Of a stretch of 64,000 nt of DNA, positions 18,866 to 28,516 are shown piece by piece (the stretch's first letter is position 1; the number at the start of each line of letters is the position of its first letter). The DNA is from JBCCQH01 sp039024435 (lineage in GTDB: Bacteria > Bacteroidota > Bacteroidia > J057 > JADKCL01). The notes below the pieces were generated by a model. It made no database searches. It was not told where the DNA came from and saw nothing but the letters and a program-made list of their open reading frames with translations. The position numbers were made by a program, and so were the translations under genes. Location of the stretch: the NCBI GenBank assembly GCA_039024435.1, contig JBCCQH010000003.1, forward strand, positions 81,576 through 145,575, in the 5' to 3' direction.

Positions 18866-19591
18866 CTACTTTCGCGCCCAGAGGTTGTACTTGAGGATGC
18901 AGTAAATCGCCCGAAATCCGTCCCGCCAATTGATTTTTTTCCCCTCTTCATAGGTCCGGCCGTAGTAGGAAATCCCAACCTCATAAATCCGCACTTTGGG
19001 GAGGCGGGAAACTTTGGCGGTAACTTCTGGCTCGAAACCAAAGCGCTTCTCTTTCAGTTTTAGTCCTTTGATCAGGGGCGCACGGAACATTTTGTAGCAG
19101 GTCTCCATGTCGGTGAGGTTCAGATTGGTGAACATGTTCGACAAGTTGGTGAGGAATTTGTTTCCCCGAGAATGCCAATAGAAGAGGATGCGGTGGGGGT
19201 AGCCCCCCATGAACCGCGAGCCGTAAACGACGTCGGCGTGGCCTTCGAGAATGGGGCGCAGCAGCCGGTTCCACTCGTGGGGATCGTACTCGAGGTCAGC
19301 GTCCTGAATGATGATGTAATCGCCTTGGGCTTGGGCGATGCCGGTGTGCAGGGCTGCCCCTTTTCCCTGGTTGACCTCGTGGCGGTAGAGTTGCAGATTG
19401 TAATCGGGATGATCGGCAATGTACTTTTCAAGCACTTCTTGGGAGCGGTCGCTGGAACAATCATTGACGCAGATGACCTCTTTGGTGACGCCGTGGATCA
19501 GTTCGACTTCCGCCATCTTGTCGAGGATAAGGTGAATGGTTTTCTCCTCGTTGTACACCGGAACGACGATGCTCAGTACTTGATTTCCCAT
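18866..19591 (-). CDS. Family 2 glycosyltransferase (dolichol-P-mannose synthase-like)
   Basis: 241 residues of GT-A fold. SIVVPVYNEEKTI opens the nucleotide-binding region, NDCSSDRS is the first acidic loop, HEVNQGKGAALHTG and IIIQDADLEYDP (DXD metal site) follow, then VYGSRF. No C-terminal membrane segments. The family transfers a hexose from a nucleotide sugar to polyprenyl phosphate or another envelope acceptor. The donor is unknown. It could feed GT-C enzymes such as the GT39 protein in this window, but no operon links them. Confidence 0.9.
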   Translation of the reverse strand: MGNQVLSIVVPVYNEEKTIHLILDKMAEVELIHGVTKEVICVNDCSSDRSQEVLEKYIADHPDYNLQLYRHEVNQGKGAALHTGIAQAQGDYIIIQDADLEYDPHEWNRLLRPILEGHADVVYGSRFMGGYPHRILFYWHSRGNKFLTNLSNMFTNLNLTDMETCYKMFRAPLIKGLKLKEKRFGFEPEVTAKVSRLPKVRIYEVGISYYGRTYEEGKKINWRDGFRAIYCILKYNLWARK

Positions 19592-19673
19592 AGTGTCCGC
19601 AAAGATACCGTGCGGATCGGCAATTTCATAATTCGGGACACTTGCGGAAATTCCGGCGCTTCGGCACGCTGAT

Positions 19674-22571
19674 TCAATTATCGGAGTGGCCGGCGGTGAG
19701 GATATTTTCTAATTGATTGGGAATGACAATGGTAAACTGGGTGCCTTCACCCGGCTCCGATTCGAAGGAAATGGTTCCGTCCATCTTCTCAACCGCATTG
19801 CGCGTGATGTAGAGTCCGAGCCCCGAACCGAAAGACTGGTTGGTAGCGCGGAAAAACAGCTCAAAAATCCGGTCTTGGTATTCTTTCGGGATGCCCACCC
19901 CGTTATCGGTCACGGTGATAACCGCTTCTTTATCGTCCACGGTGACCGCGATGTCCACCTGCGACCGGTCCTTGGCGTGGTCCTGGTACTTAATTGCATT
20001 GGAAATGAGGTTGCTCAGGACAATGCCGATGTGGAAACCGTCGGCGAACAGTGGCTTGCCCGGATGCACGGTCACCGAACGCTCCACGCGCTGGGCGTTT
20101 TCCATGTAGCGCAGACTTTCGGCGATTTCCTCGACCAACTGGTTAAAATCGACCTTGGTGTACTTGATCTGCAGGCGGTTGATCCGGGAGAAGTCGGTGA
20201 GGTTGCGGATAAAGGTATCGAGCTTCACGACGCTTTTGTCCATCAGCCCGAGGTACATCAAAACGTTGCCGTCGGCGGTTTCATTGCGTAGAATGTCGAT
20301 CAGGCCCATCAATGAATTCAGCGGTGCCTTGAGGTCATGGGAAGCGCGGTAGACGAAGCTGTCCAGCTCGTAGTTCCGCTGCACGAGTTCCTTTTCGGCC
20401 CGTTTGCGCTCGGTGATGTCCCGGATGATCAGCAGCACCTCGTAATAGCTCGACGGAACGATGCGCGCTTCGTAATCGCGGTCCTGGCCCACCAGGTTCA
20501 TCTCGATTTCAAATGCCTGCAACTCGCCCGATTTTTGGGCGATTTCCGCCTGGGCCAAAGCTTGCTCGGCAAAGGCCCGCGGAAAAGTCTCCAGGAAGCT
20601 TTTGTCCTGCAAGTCGAGCCCCAAATCGGGGAAGACGTCGCTCTCGGGGGTCTTGAAGTCAAGAATTCGCCCTTCCATGTTCAAGCGCAGCATCAGATCC
20701 GGAAGTGCGTTGAGGATCGCCTTGTTGCGTTGTTCCGATTCGCGTAGCTTCTTTTCCGCCTCGATTCGGTCGGTAATGTCCCGGAAAAACCACACCCGAC
20801 CGATGATCGTTCCTTCGACCTCAAGCACGCTCGTAAACCGCTCCGCCAGCCGCCCGTCGTTGAATTCCAGAAAGTCAAACTGGTCCTGGTCCGGATTCTC
20901 CATCAAAAAAGCCATTGATTTCCGGAGTTGGTCGGAGTTGCGGAGCTGGGCCTGGCAAAAGGCAATTACCGTCGCCGGGGAATTTTCCATGTATTCCTCA
21001 TCCAGGCCCCACAATTCCAAGTAGAGCCGGTTGTAGTTGATGACCCCGCCGGACAAGGTGGTGACGAGAATGCCGAGCCCGCTCAATTCAAAGACTGCCT
21101 GCAAAATGGCGAGTGATTTTCCCAATTGAAACTCGGTGGCTTTGCGCTCCGAACTTTCGATGACAACGGCGAGGAAATCACCGATGGAGGCAAGGAAATT
21201 CTGCGATTCTACCGACCACTCGTCGATTTTGCGCTGTACGTAAGCCCGCACCATGCCCACGGTCTTGCCCTGCAAGCGCACCGGGACGATCAACGATGCC
21301 CCCCGGGGTTCGCCCGCCTCGACCAACGAGACCGTACGGGGATCGACCTGCATATCCACCGCATCGATGACGCGGGTGTATTGCAAAGCGGAAAACAGCG
21401 CCGGATGATCGACCCGCACCAAGGTATCGAGGGGCGGATCATCCGGCGCGGTCCGGCCCAAGTGGTAGCGGGCGCGGTGAACCAGGACTTCTTCGGCATC
21501 GTCGAACAACCAGATCTCCGCCCCGTCGGTCTGCAAAGTGGTGGCCACGGCCCGGGTGATGTCCTGGCAAGCAATCGCGAGGTCTCCATCATTGATGGCA
21601 TTGCTACTGGCAAGGTGGACCATGACTTCATTTTGGCGGTACATCTGCTCGCGCGTCTCCACCAACTGCGCCTCTTCCCGCTTGAGTTGGGTGATCTCGT
21701 GGTAAAACCAAATTCTACCGATCAGTTGCTCTTGGTGGAGCAGGGGCTCAGAAATCCGGTGGTAAAAGCGCCCGTTTTTCATCTCGATGACGTCGTCGAT
21801 GACGAGCATAGGGTCTTCAAAGATGCGGTTGGCCACGGCGCGGGCATGGCCCGGTTGTTTGAGGCGCGTCTGGGCAACAACAATCGCCTTTTCGATGCTG
21901 TTTCCCAAGATCATATCGTCGGTGATGCCCCAAACTTGCTTCAATTTTTCATTGTAGTTCAGCATCTTATTGTCGGGACTGGTCACCATAATTCCGGCTT
22001 GAGACTGGCGAAATGCAGCCGCGTTGATGATCCGCAGCAGGCTTTCCTGGGTTTCCAGCGACTGGGTTTCCCGGTGAGCCATCAACAAACCCGCCAACCC
22101 AAATAACATCGAAGAGCCAAAGCCCAAGGCAAATCCCGTAAGCTCCATCTCTGGGTTGTCGATCAGCGGCAACAGAGCCAGCGAAAGGACGAGGTTTGTA
22201 CTGTAAAGAATCAGGTAAATCCTCACTTCCCGGAACAGCAGTGAGATCCCAAACAACGACAGAAAGTACGAAAAGAAAGTCGCGCGGGCCAGATCGTTGT
22301 AAAAGACCAGAAAATTCAGGTAAAGGGTGATGATAATCGCCGTGAGGTGCACCACGGTCCGGTAGTGCCGGCGCACCCAAGCGGAAACAAAGGATCCCAC
22401 GACATGAGCGAGGATAAATCCCGCAATCACCAAGCGGGTCCACATGGGATCATTCAACTCCTCCGGCACCAAAAAATGGGCCATAGGGATGGCAAATACC
22501 GCGATCAATCCCAGGCTGCGAAAGAGCCAAAGGAAGAATTGACTGGGATTTTGGGAGGCGAAGTTGGCCAT
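19674..22571 (-). CDS. Membrane-bound hybrid PAS/GAF sensor histidine kinase
   Basis: 965 residues from the ATG at 22571. An N-terminal membrane module of about five to six segments (to residue ~175) precedes a PAS domain (~190-320), a GAF domain (~330-490), two further PAS domains (~500-640 and ~640-750), a HisKA dimerisation helix with the phosphoacceptor in RASHDLKAPLN, and an HATPase with N box NAIKYQDH, G1 TDNGVGIP, F box and GSGLGLYI. No receiver domain or response-regulator gene is adjacent, so its partner is elsewhere. Signal unknown. Confidence 0.9.
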   Translation of the reverse strand: MANFASQNPSQFFLWLFRSLGLIAVFAIPMAHFLVPEELNDPMWTRLVIAGFILAHVVGSFVSAWVRRHYRTVVHLTAIIITLYLNFLVFYNDLARATFFSYFLSLFGISLLFREVRIYLILYSTNLVLSLALLPLIDNPEMELTGFALGFGSSMLFGLAGLLMAHRETQSLETQESLLRIINAAAFRQSQAGIMVTSPDNKMLNYNEKLKQVWGITDDMILGNSIEKAIVVAQTRLKQPGHARAVANRIFEDPMLVIDDVIEMKNGRFYHRISEPLLHQEQLIGRIWFYHEITQLKREEAQLVETREQMYRQNEVMVHLASSNAINDGDLAIACQDITRAVATTLQTDGAEIWLFDDAEEVLVHRARYHLGRTAPDDPPLDTLVRVDHPALFSALQYTRVIDAVDMQVDPRTVSLVEAGEPRGASLIVPVRLQGKTVGMVRAYVQRKIDEWSVESQNFLASIGDFLAVVIESSERKATEFQLGKSLAILQAVFELSGLGILVTTLSGGVINYNRLYLELWGLDEEYMENSPATVIAFCQAQLRNSDQLRKSMAFLMENPDQDQFDFLEFNDGRLAERFTSVLEVEGTIIGRVWFFRDITDRIEAEKKLRESEQRNKAILNALPDLMLRLNMEGRILDFKTPESDVFPDLGLDLQDKSFLETFPRAFAEQALAQAEIAQKSGELQAFEIEMNLVGQDRDYEARIVPSSYYEVLLIIRDITERKRAEKELVQRNYELDSFVYRASHDLKAPLNSLMGLIDILRNETADGNVLMYLGLMDKSVVKLDTFIRNLTDFSRINRLQIKYTKVDFNQLVEEIAESLRYMENAQRVERSVTVHPGKPLFADGFHIGIVLSNLISNAIKYQDHAKDRSQVDIAVTVDDKEAVITVTDNGVGIPKEYQDRIFELFFRATNQSFGSGLGLYITRNAVEKMDGTISFESEPGEGTQFTIVIPNQLENILTAGHSDN

Positions 22572-22838
22572 GTTATCCTGGTGCCTCACCTAAGCGGGCA
22601 TGAAATTGAGCGCAAGTTGGTGCTTTCTTTTCGTGAGTAAGTTATCGCAGATGATTGACTGAGATCGAAAGGTAGGTAATTTACGAGATTTTTTCGGATT
22701 TGCTCAATACTGCATCGCGGCGAAACCGGGTAAAATCTGCCTTTTCGGGTAATTGGCCGGGCTTTGTCGCCTCGGGGGGGCAGCATCTTCCGGAAATGTT
22801 TGTTCGAAACCATTCTCCGAAATGATTATCTTTAGGGT

Positions 22839-24005
22839 ATGTTTCGAATTTGGGGTTCCATCCATTTGGTTTTTCTTCTTCTGAGCAGTTCCGCTGCGGG
22901 TCAGGGGTTGCGTTTTGCTACCGGCGATTTCGACGCAGCATTGGCCCAAGCCCAAAAAGAAGGCAAAATGCTTCTGCTGATGACCACGGGTTCTTTCTCC
23001 GAGGCCAGTACCGTTATGGTGGAAGAGGTCATGGCCTACAAAGAGGTGGGTGACTTTTTCAACCCCCACTTTCTCGGGTGGGTACTGGACGCTGAACCGC
23101 TGGCGCCCGACTTTGTCTTTCGGAACTTTCGGCTGCTGAACATTCCGGAGTACATTTTTATCGACGTTCAGGGAGAAGTCCAGTTTCGCGGTTCTGGCTA
23201 TCTGGAACCCGGGGAAATGATCGCACTCGGCAAGCGGGCCCTCGATGAGGACAACCATGCCTCCCAACTGCAAGCCCTCTACGAAGCCGGCGACCGCTCA
23301 CCGGGTTTCATGCAGCGCTACATCCTGACCATGGAGGCCAACGGGAAACCGGTCACGGAAATCGGCGAGGCTTACCTGGCGGGCCTGAATCCGGATGATC
23401 TTTATCAGGACGCCAACTGGCAGATCCTCAGTGTAATCGCCTTGAAATTTGATGCGCGCGAATGCCGCTACGTCCTCGCCAACTATCGCCAATTTTGTGA
23501 TCGGATCGGGAAGCCGGCGGTACAGGAGTACCTGCTGCAGGTCTATGACCGGGCCTTTGTGGATGCGGTCCAGAAGCGCGACAAGCCCTATCTGCAGCGG
23601 GCCCACCAGATTGCGGAGGTTTTTCTCCCCGATGGCGGAGCCCGCGAAACGACCTTGCAGGTCAACCTGGCCTACGATGCCGCGGTCGAAGATTGGACGA
23701 CTTACCAAGCGGCCGCACTGGAATGGTTCGGTGAGTTTACCACCGATGACCCAACCGCTTACAACGATGCCGCCTTCAATTTCTACCTCCACGTCGAGGA
23801 CCGGGCGGCCCTGGAGACGGCACTATCCTGGGCGAACCAAAGCATCGCCCAACAGCGTGCCACCTGGAATCTTCACACCCGGGCGGCTTTGCTGCACAAA
23901 CTCGGCCGCAAAGCAGAAGCCCAGCGCGTCGCCGAAGAGGCCCTGGAACTGGCCGGCCCGGACCGCAACGCCCTCGAAAAGCAATTTGAATTCCTCAAAC
24001 AATGA
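22839..24005 (+). CDS. Exported thioredoxin-fold protein with TPR-like tail, redox cysteines absent
   Basis: 388 residues with a signal peptide (ends near SSAAGQ). Residues ~25-130 resemble the thioredoxin_7/DUF255-type fold (AQKEGKMLLLMTTG, then NIPEYIFIDVQGEVQFRGSGY, with cis-Pro in the NIPEY loop). The usual CxxC position reads GSFSEAST, so no disulfide chemistry is possible. The rest is helical-repeat (TPR-like), including ALSWANQSIAQQ and RAALLHKLGRKAEAQRVAEEAL. The stop overlaps the ATG of the next lipoprotein gene by 4 bp, indicating coupling. Confidence 0.82.
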   Translation: MFRIWGSIHLVFLLLSSSAAGQGLRFATGDFDAALAQAQKEGKMLLLMTTGSFSEASTVMVEEVMAYKEVGDFFNPHFLGWVLDAEPLAPDFVFRNFRLLNIPEYIFIDVQGEVQFRGSGYLEPGEMIALGKRALDEDNHASQLQALYEAGDRSPGFMQRYILTMEANGKPVTEIGEAYLAGLNPDDLYQDANWQILSVIALKFDARECRYVLANYRQFCDRIGKPAVQEYLLQVYDRAFVDAVQKRDKPYLQRAHQIAEVFLPDGGARETTLQVNLAYDAAVEDWTTYQAAALEWFGEFTTDDPTAYNDAAFNFYLHVEDRAALETALSWANQSIAQQRATWNLHTRAALLHKLGRKAEAQRVAEEALELAGPDRNALEKQFEFLKQ

Positions 24006-24553
24006 TTGATTGCACAAAACTCCTCGTCCGCCGGACGCAATTCCTCCTGTTCTTGGGCCTGCTCATCGGGCTAGTCGGCTGCGGGCAGCCCGCTGAGTCG
24101 GAATCGGAGGGCGCCACCACACCCGCAACGGAGTCGACCCCGACCCCTCCGGAAAGCGAAGGTGCCTCCGACTTGATTCCGACCGAAGCCGACAAAGCGG
24201 CCTGCAAAGCGGTCGTCAACCAGATTCTGGAGTACGCTCAAAAAGGCGAAAACAAAAAAGCAGCCGATATTTTGGTTTATCGCGGAGACGATGAGGCACG
24301 CCGGTGGAAAGACATCTGCCGCTACGATGATCCCCAGGAGCAGGTATTTGTCGACAAGACCCTCGCTACGATTCAGGTCATCGCCGACGGTCTGGCCAGC
24401 CACGACTTTACGGAGTTTATCCTCGAAAAGGAGTACGAAGGCGTTTGGTACGTTTGGCTCGTCGACCTGAAATACGACAACGGCAATACCAATAAGCAGG
24501 CATTTGCGATGCTCAAAATCGGGGATCGCTTTGCGCTGGGCGACATGGAGTGA
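24002..24553 (+). CDS. Lipoprotein, DUF4878/NTF2-like candidate
   Basis: 183 residues with lipobox LIGLVGCGQ, a low-complexity Glu/Ser/Thr/Pro linker to about residue 60, then a compact domain (AACKAVVNQILEYAQKGENKKAADILVYRGDD) with helix-helix-beta character resembling NTF2/DUF4878-type folds. It shares layout and local sequence (Y.G.D...R, long middle helix, final FA/FVRM strand) with the protein at 24845 and may be a divergent paralog. Coupled to the thioredoxin-fold gene. Confidence 0.7.
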   Translation: MIDCTKLLVRRTQFLLFLGLLIGLVGCGQPAESESEGATTPATESTPTPPESEGASDLIPTEADKAACKAVVNQILEYAQKGENKKAADILVYRGDDEARRWKDICRYDDPQEQVFVDKTLATIQVIADGLASHDFTEFILEKEYEGVWYVWLVDLKYDNGNTNKQAFAMLKIGDRFALGDME

Positions 24554-24844
24554 CGACCGATTAGCGGTGAGGTCGTTTCATACCGGAAATGCACTTCTTT
24601 TGGGTTTCAAATGAACGCCCGACCACAACGCAAGGCGTATAAAATCCTCGGGTGCGCACGGCCCTCCGCGCGCGCGCAGCATATCTCTGGGTGACAAATT
24701 CTGGGTTTCAGCTCACCTCCCCACCGGGACGCGCTGAGGTTTTCCCCGAACGACAATTACCGGGGCAAACTTACCGTCCGCATGTTTCCGATTGAGCGTT
24801 CCGGAATTGTTTATTAAATTACGTTCTCGAAAGGGGACTGCATT

Positions 24845-25369
24845 ATGAAAAAACAATTACTATTCCTGGCAATGGCCATTTTCTTCCTCGCGGGCGTTCC
24901 GGCAGCGTTGCTGGCCCAAAATGAGGAAGCGTCGACCACGGGGCAAAACGACGAGCTGGAAGCGGCCATCGCTAAGTCGGCGACGGACAAGCAAAAGCGG
25001 GAGGTCGAAGATTCAAAAGCCGCATTGGACCGAATGATGCGTTTTGCCAAAGCGCGGAACTACGACGGTTTCGGCAAGATGATGATCTATTCTGGTCGCG
25101 ACCCCAACCGAACCATGCGCGTCAAAATGAATCCCAAAGATGCCCACGAGGGGCTGGAAATCGAGAATACGCTGAACTACGTTCACCACTGGTTGTCAAA
25201 ATCGGCCTTTTACCACGCCAAGCGCTACCGCAAGGTCAAAGGACTCAGTGGCGACCTTTTCTTTTGGGACGTGGAATTCACCACGCTCAAAGGTAAACTC
25301 AAAATGTTCAAAGCGGTGATGGCCAAACTCGGCGACGAATACCTTTTTGTCCGCATGGAAAAAGGCTGA
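24845..25369 (+). CDS. Exported small protein, likely paralog of the 24002 lipoprotein
   Basis: 174 residues with a cleavable signal (ends ALLAQN), a charged linker, then a domain KAALDRMMRFAKARNYDGFGKMMIYSGRDPNR. It follows the same order as the preceding lipoprotein domain: helix, short helix, I/LVY-x-G-x-D, basic patch, long helix, three strands. Function unknown; an NTF2-like scaffold is an inference. About 290 bp without genes separate the two. Confidence 0.7.
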   Translation: MKKQLLFLAMAIFFLAGVPAALLAQNEEASTTGQNDELEAAIAKSATDKQKREVEDSKAALDRMMRFAKARNYDGFGKMMIYSGRDPNRTMRVKMNPKDAHEGLEIENTLNYVHHWLSKSAFYHAKRYRKVKGLSGDLFFWDVEFTTLKGKLKMFKAVMAKLGDEYLFVRMEKG

Positions 25370-25417
25370 TCGACGAGGATTTGCACGTCCTGTTTATTGA
25401 AGCACCAATTTAGAAGC

Positions 25418-25618
25418 ATGAAGAAACATTTGATCTACGGGCTGGCCGGTGCCATGCTCCTCTCCCTGATCTCGCTTTCCGGCTGTCGCAGCAGCTCTCG
25501 GGTCCGGACATTGAATCCCGGTGATCGAAGCGTAACCGTGGTCAAGCGGCCCAAACGCCGCGCCATCAAGGGCCGCACCAAAGCAGTTACCACGCGGAGA
25601 TACAACCGCGCCCGGTAA
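25418..25618 (+). CDS. Small basic lipoprotein, 66 aa
   Basis: ATG at 25418 gives MKKHLIYGLAGAMLLSLISLSGC, a complete lipoprotein signal with Cys23. The mature part is very basic (KRPKRRAIKGRTK), suggesting contact with lipopolysaccharide, peptidoglycan or nucleic acid. It lies 48 bp after the previous gene, likely the same transcript. Confidence 0.65.
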   Translation: MKKHLIYGLAGAMLLSLISLSGCRSSSRVRTLNPGDRSVTVVKRPKRRAIKGRTKAVTTRRYNRAR

Positions 25619-25897
25619 CGTTTGCCACTACTTTCCCGGAGGATTTCTTGTGCCCACGGCTGGCGCCGATGATTTCATGGGCAAATCGTTCCTCGAATTA
25701 CTGGTCAAGGGTCCAGCAATGAAGGGGTTGGGCAATGATGTTGTGATTTATAGGACTCAGCCCGCAGCGTGACCATTCCGCACGGCTGCGGAAAAAACGG
25801 GTTTTGATCGCTTGGGTTCACGATCCAAACGCCAAAGAAAACCGCAAGCCAACTCTAAGCCCGCCGATTCCGCCATCGGAAATCTTCCCATCAAGAA

Positions 25898-26416
25898 TCA
25901 ATTTTTCCATTTCACCGAACAACCCACGGCCAGGGTCTCCTGGAGCGGACGGTCCGGCTGGGCCAAGGTGGCTTGGATGGCATCGGCCAGCCAGGTTTCT
26001 TTCACGGCGCGGGCGTCTTGGTAGTCGTCGTCAATACCGCCTTGGTAGACTTTGCGGAGCGAACTGTCCGCTTGCCGGGCCAACATGAATACGTGGGGGG
26101 TGCGTTGCGCACCGTAAGCCCGGGCGATGTCCTGCGATTCATCGTGCAAGTAGGGGAAATTGAAGCCGCGCTGGGCGTGGCGGTCTTGCATCCGGGCAAA
26201 TGAGTCTTCGGGATATTTTTGGGCGTCATTCGGATTGATGGCGATGAATTGCACGCCTTGCTCAGCGAATCGCGCTTGCAATTCCACCAAGCGCCGCTCG
26301 TAAGCAATCGCATAAGGGCAATGGTTACAGGTAAAGACCACCACGATGATCGCCCGGTCGCGAAAATCGTCTAAACTGACCGTACGCTCGTCGATGTTGC
26401 GAAGGGTAAATTCCAT
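25898..26416 (-). CDS. Thioredoxin-family protein (AhpC/TSA-like)
   Basis: 172 residues. VVVFTCNHCPYAIAYE carries a CxxCP redox-type motif placed after the first beta strand, followed by FIAINPNDAQKYPEDSF and RTPHVFML (cis-Pro). This is the layout of the Bacteroidota thioredoxin family protein annotated as redoxin or peroxiredoxin-like. No signal peptide is apparent, so it is cytoplasmic. Likely a disulfide or thiol reductase/peroxidase; partner unknown. Confidence 0.88.
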   Translation of the reverse strand: MEFTLRNIDERTVSLDDFRDRAIIVVVFTCNHCPYAIAYERRLVELQARFAEQGVQFIAINPNDAQKYPEDSFARMQDRHAQRGFNFPYLHDESQDIARAYGAQRTPHVFMLARQADSSLRKVYQGGIDDDYQDARAVKETWLADAIQATLAQPDRPLQETLAVGCSVKWKN

Positions 26417-26589
26417 ATTGTTGCGGCTGAAAAGTGGGCGCGAATCAAAGGCCCAATATGCCGATCCCAGCGTCGGAAATCAAGTCCTGGCCGGATGAAA
26501 AAGGGAATGCTGGGCGACCAGCGACCACGAGCGGCCAGCACGGAGTCACTTTACCGGCAGTTCAGTAGAAAGAAATGTTGCAGCAATGA

Positions 26590-28251
26590 TCAGAGGCCGG
26601 TCGGAACCGGAGCATATACTTCCGGCACTTCATCTTCTGATTTCGGCGCTTCGAATTTGTATTCGCTCACCGGAGCCTGTCCCGGATAGTCCTTGAGGAT
26701 AACCTTCGAACTGGCATCGATCTGCTTGAGCCAGGGACCGGAATTGAAACCGAGCCAGAACATGAGCAACACCAGGGGCACCATGACGATGACCTCTGAA
26801 GTATTCATGTCGGTCAACTTGCGGTTTTCGTCTTTGTCGAGCGGGCCAAACATAACCCGGCGGAACATCCACAGCAGGTAAACGGCGGCGACGATCACCC
26901 CGCTCGCCGCTCCCACGGCCCACCAATCGGAGACCACCGAGGAAGCGAAGGAACCAATCAGCACCATAAATTCACCCACGAATCCGTTCAAACCCGGTAG
27001 CCCTACCGAAGCGAGTACCGTGATCATAAAAAACAGGGTAAAGATGGGCACCTGCTTTGCCAATCCTTGAAAATCGGCGATCATCCGGGTGTGGCGACGG
27101 TCGTAAATCATCCCTACCATGAGGAAGAGACCACCGGTCGTGATCCCGTGGTTGACCATTTGGATGACCGCTCCGTCCAACGCCTCGGGCGTAAAGGAAA
27201 AGATTCCCAGTACGATGAAGCCCAGGTGGCTGACGGAAGAGTAGGCAACCAGCCGCTTGACGTCCGTCTGCACCATGGCCGCCATTCCCCCGTAAATGAT
27301 GCCCACGACGGCAAACCCGCACATGAGCGGGGCAAAGTAGGCGGAAGCTTCCGGGAAAAAGGGCAAACAGAACCGCACTAAACCGTAGGTTCCCATTTTG
27401 AGGAGGACGCCCGCCAGAATGACCGAGCCGGCGGTCGGCGCTTGGGTGTGTGCATCGGGCAACCAGGTGTGCAGGGGAAACAGGGGCACTTTGATCGCAA
27501 AACTCACGGCAAAGGCGAGGAAAAGCCAGTTTTGGACGTCGGCCGCAAAACTGGTCCGCAGGATCGCCAAATAGTCGGTGGTAAACACAATGTTGGCCGC
27601 TTCCGGGTACAAAGTGTTGGCTTCCCCTACCGCATTGACCCCGGCCCAAATGATCGCAATCAACATGAGCAGCGAGCCCACCAGGGTATACAAGAAGAAT
27701 TTGATCGAGGCGTAGATCCGCTCTTTGCCGCCCCAGATGCCAATCAGGAAATACATCGGGATCAGCACCATTTCAAAAAATATGTAGAACAGCACCAGAT
27801 CCAGCGCCAGGAAGAAACCGATCACCCCCACTTCCAGGATGAGCAGGAGGATATAATATGACTTTTCCAGCTTGGTAACTGAGCCCCAACTGAAGTAAAT
27901 GGTGAGCGGAAAGAGAAATGTCGTCAGCAACAACAAATAAATCGATATGCCGTCCAAACCCGTCATCAGCTTGATGTCGATGCCCGGAATCGTAAACCAG
28001 TCTCCGACGGAAAACAGCACAAAGTTGTTGTAGTCGGCGTTCGGCTTGTCGACGATCAGCGAGGCGGTTTCCAGCGTGGCATGGTCGAGGTAATACACGT
28101 ACACCAGCGCCGAAAGCACCAGCGGAATGGCCGAAGCGACCAGCGCCATGACCTTCGCTTGCTTTTTGTCGGCCATTAAGATGAGCGGCACTCCGATCAG
28201 GGGAGCGACGATCATCAGATTCATCAATAGATTCGCGGTTTCCGCAGACAT
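26590..28251 (-). CDS. nuoM: NADH-quinone oxidoreductase subunit M
   Basis: 553 residues, about fourteen membrane segments. Signatures include LDGISIYLLLLTTFL, the loop with the conserved Glu in FYIFFEMVLIPMYFLIG, KFFLYTLVGSLLML, FPLHTWLPDAHTQAPTAGSVILAGVLLKMGTYG and YSSVSHLGF. It is a proton-pumping antiporter-like subunit of respiratory complex I. The gene stands alone here: no nuoL or nuoN is adjacent within the window, which is unusual because nuoLMN normally sit together. Confidence 0.95.
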   Translation of the reverse strand: MSAETANLLMNLMIVAPLIGVPLILMADKKQAKVMALVASAIPLVLSALVYVYYLDHATLETASLIVDKPNADYNNFVLFSVGDWFTIPGIDIKLMTGLDGISIYLLLLTTFLFPLTIYFSWGSVTKLEKSYYILLLILEVGVIGFFLALDLVLFYIFFEMVLIPMYFLIGIWGGKERIYASIKFFLYTLVGSLLMLIAIIWAGVNAVGEANTLYPEAANIVFTTDYLAILRTSFAADVQNWLFLAFAVSFAIKVPLFPLHTWLPDAHTQAPTAGSVILAGVLLKMGTYGLVRFCLPFFPEASAYFAPLMCGFAVVGIIYGGMAAMVQTDVKRLVAYSSVSHLGFIVLGIFSFTPEALDGAVIQMVNHGITTGGLFLMVGMIYDRRHTRMIADFQGLAKQVPIFTLFFMITVLASVGLPGLNGFVGEFMVLIGSFASSVVSDWWAVGAASGVIVAAVYLLWMFRRVMFGPLDKDENRKLTDMNTSEVIVMVPLVLLMFWLGFNSGPWLKQIDASSKVILKDYPGQAPVSEYKFEAPKSEDEVPEVYAPVPTGL

Positions 28252-28516
28252 ATTTGCTCAGAATTTTTGATGCCTGAGCAAATTAGTCAATGAAACGAGA
28301 AATGTGAAATGTGCTCTCCGGGGCAATTTCCGTCGGGGGCAACCCGGGTTTTGCGGCACCTCGCGGCACCAATGATCCCAACTGCCTTATTTCCAGCCCA
28401 TTGGGAAATCAGATTGTACCAGGCGCGGGGGACCCGCCGCGAAAAAATCCCGGCTCCCCTTTCCAAGGGTCAATCGCCAAAAATCCCTAAATTTGCATGG
28501 TAAAATTCCAAACTCC

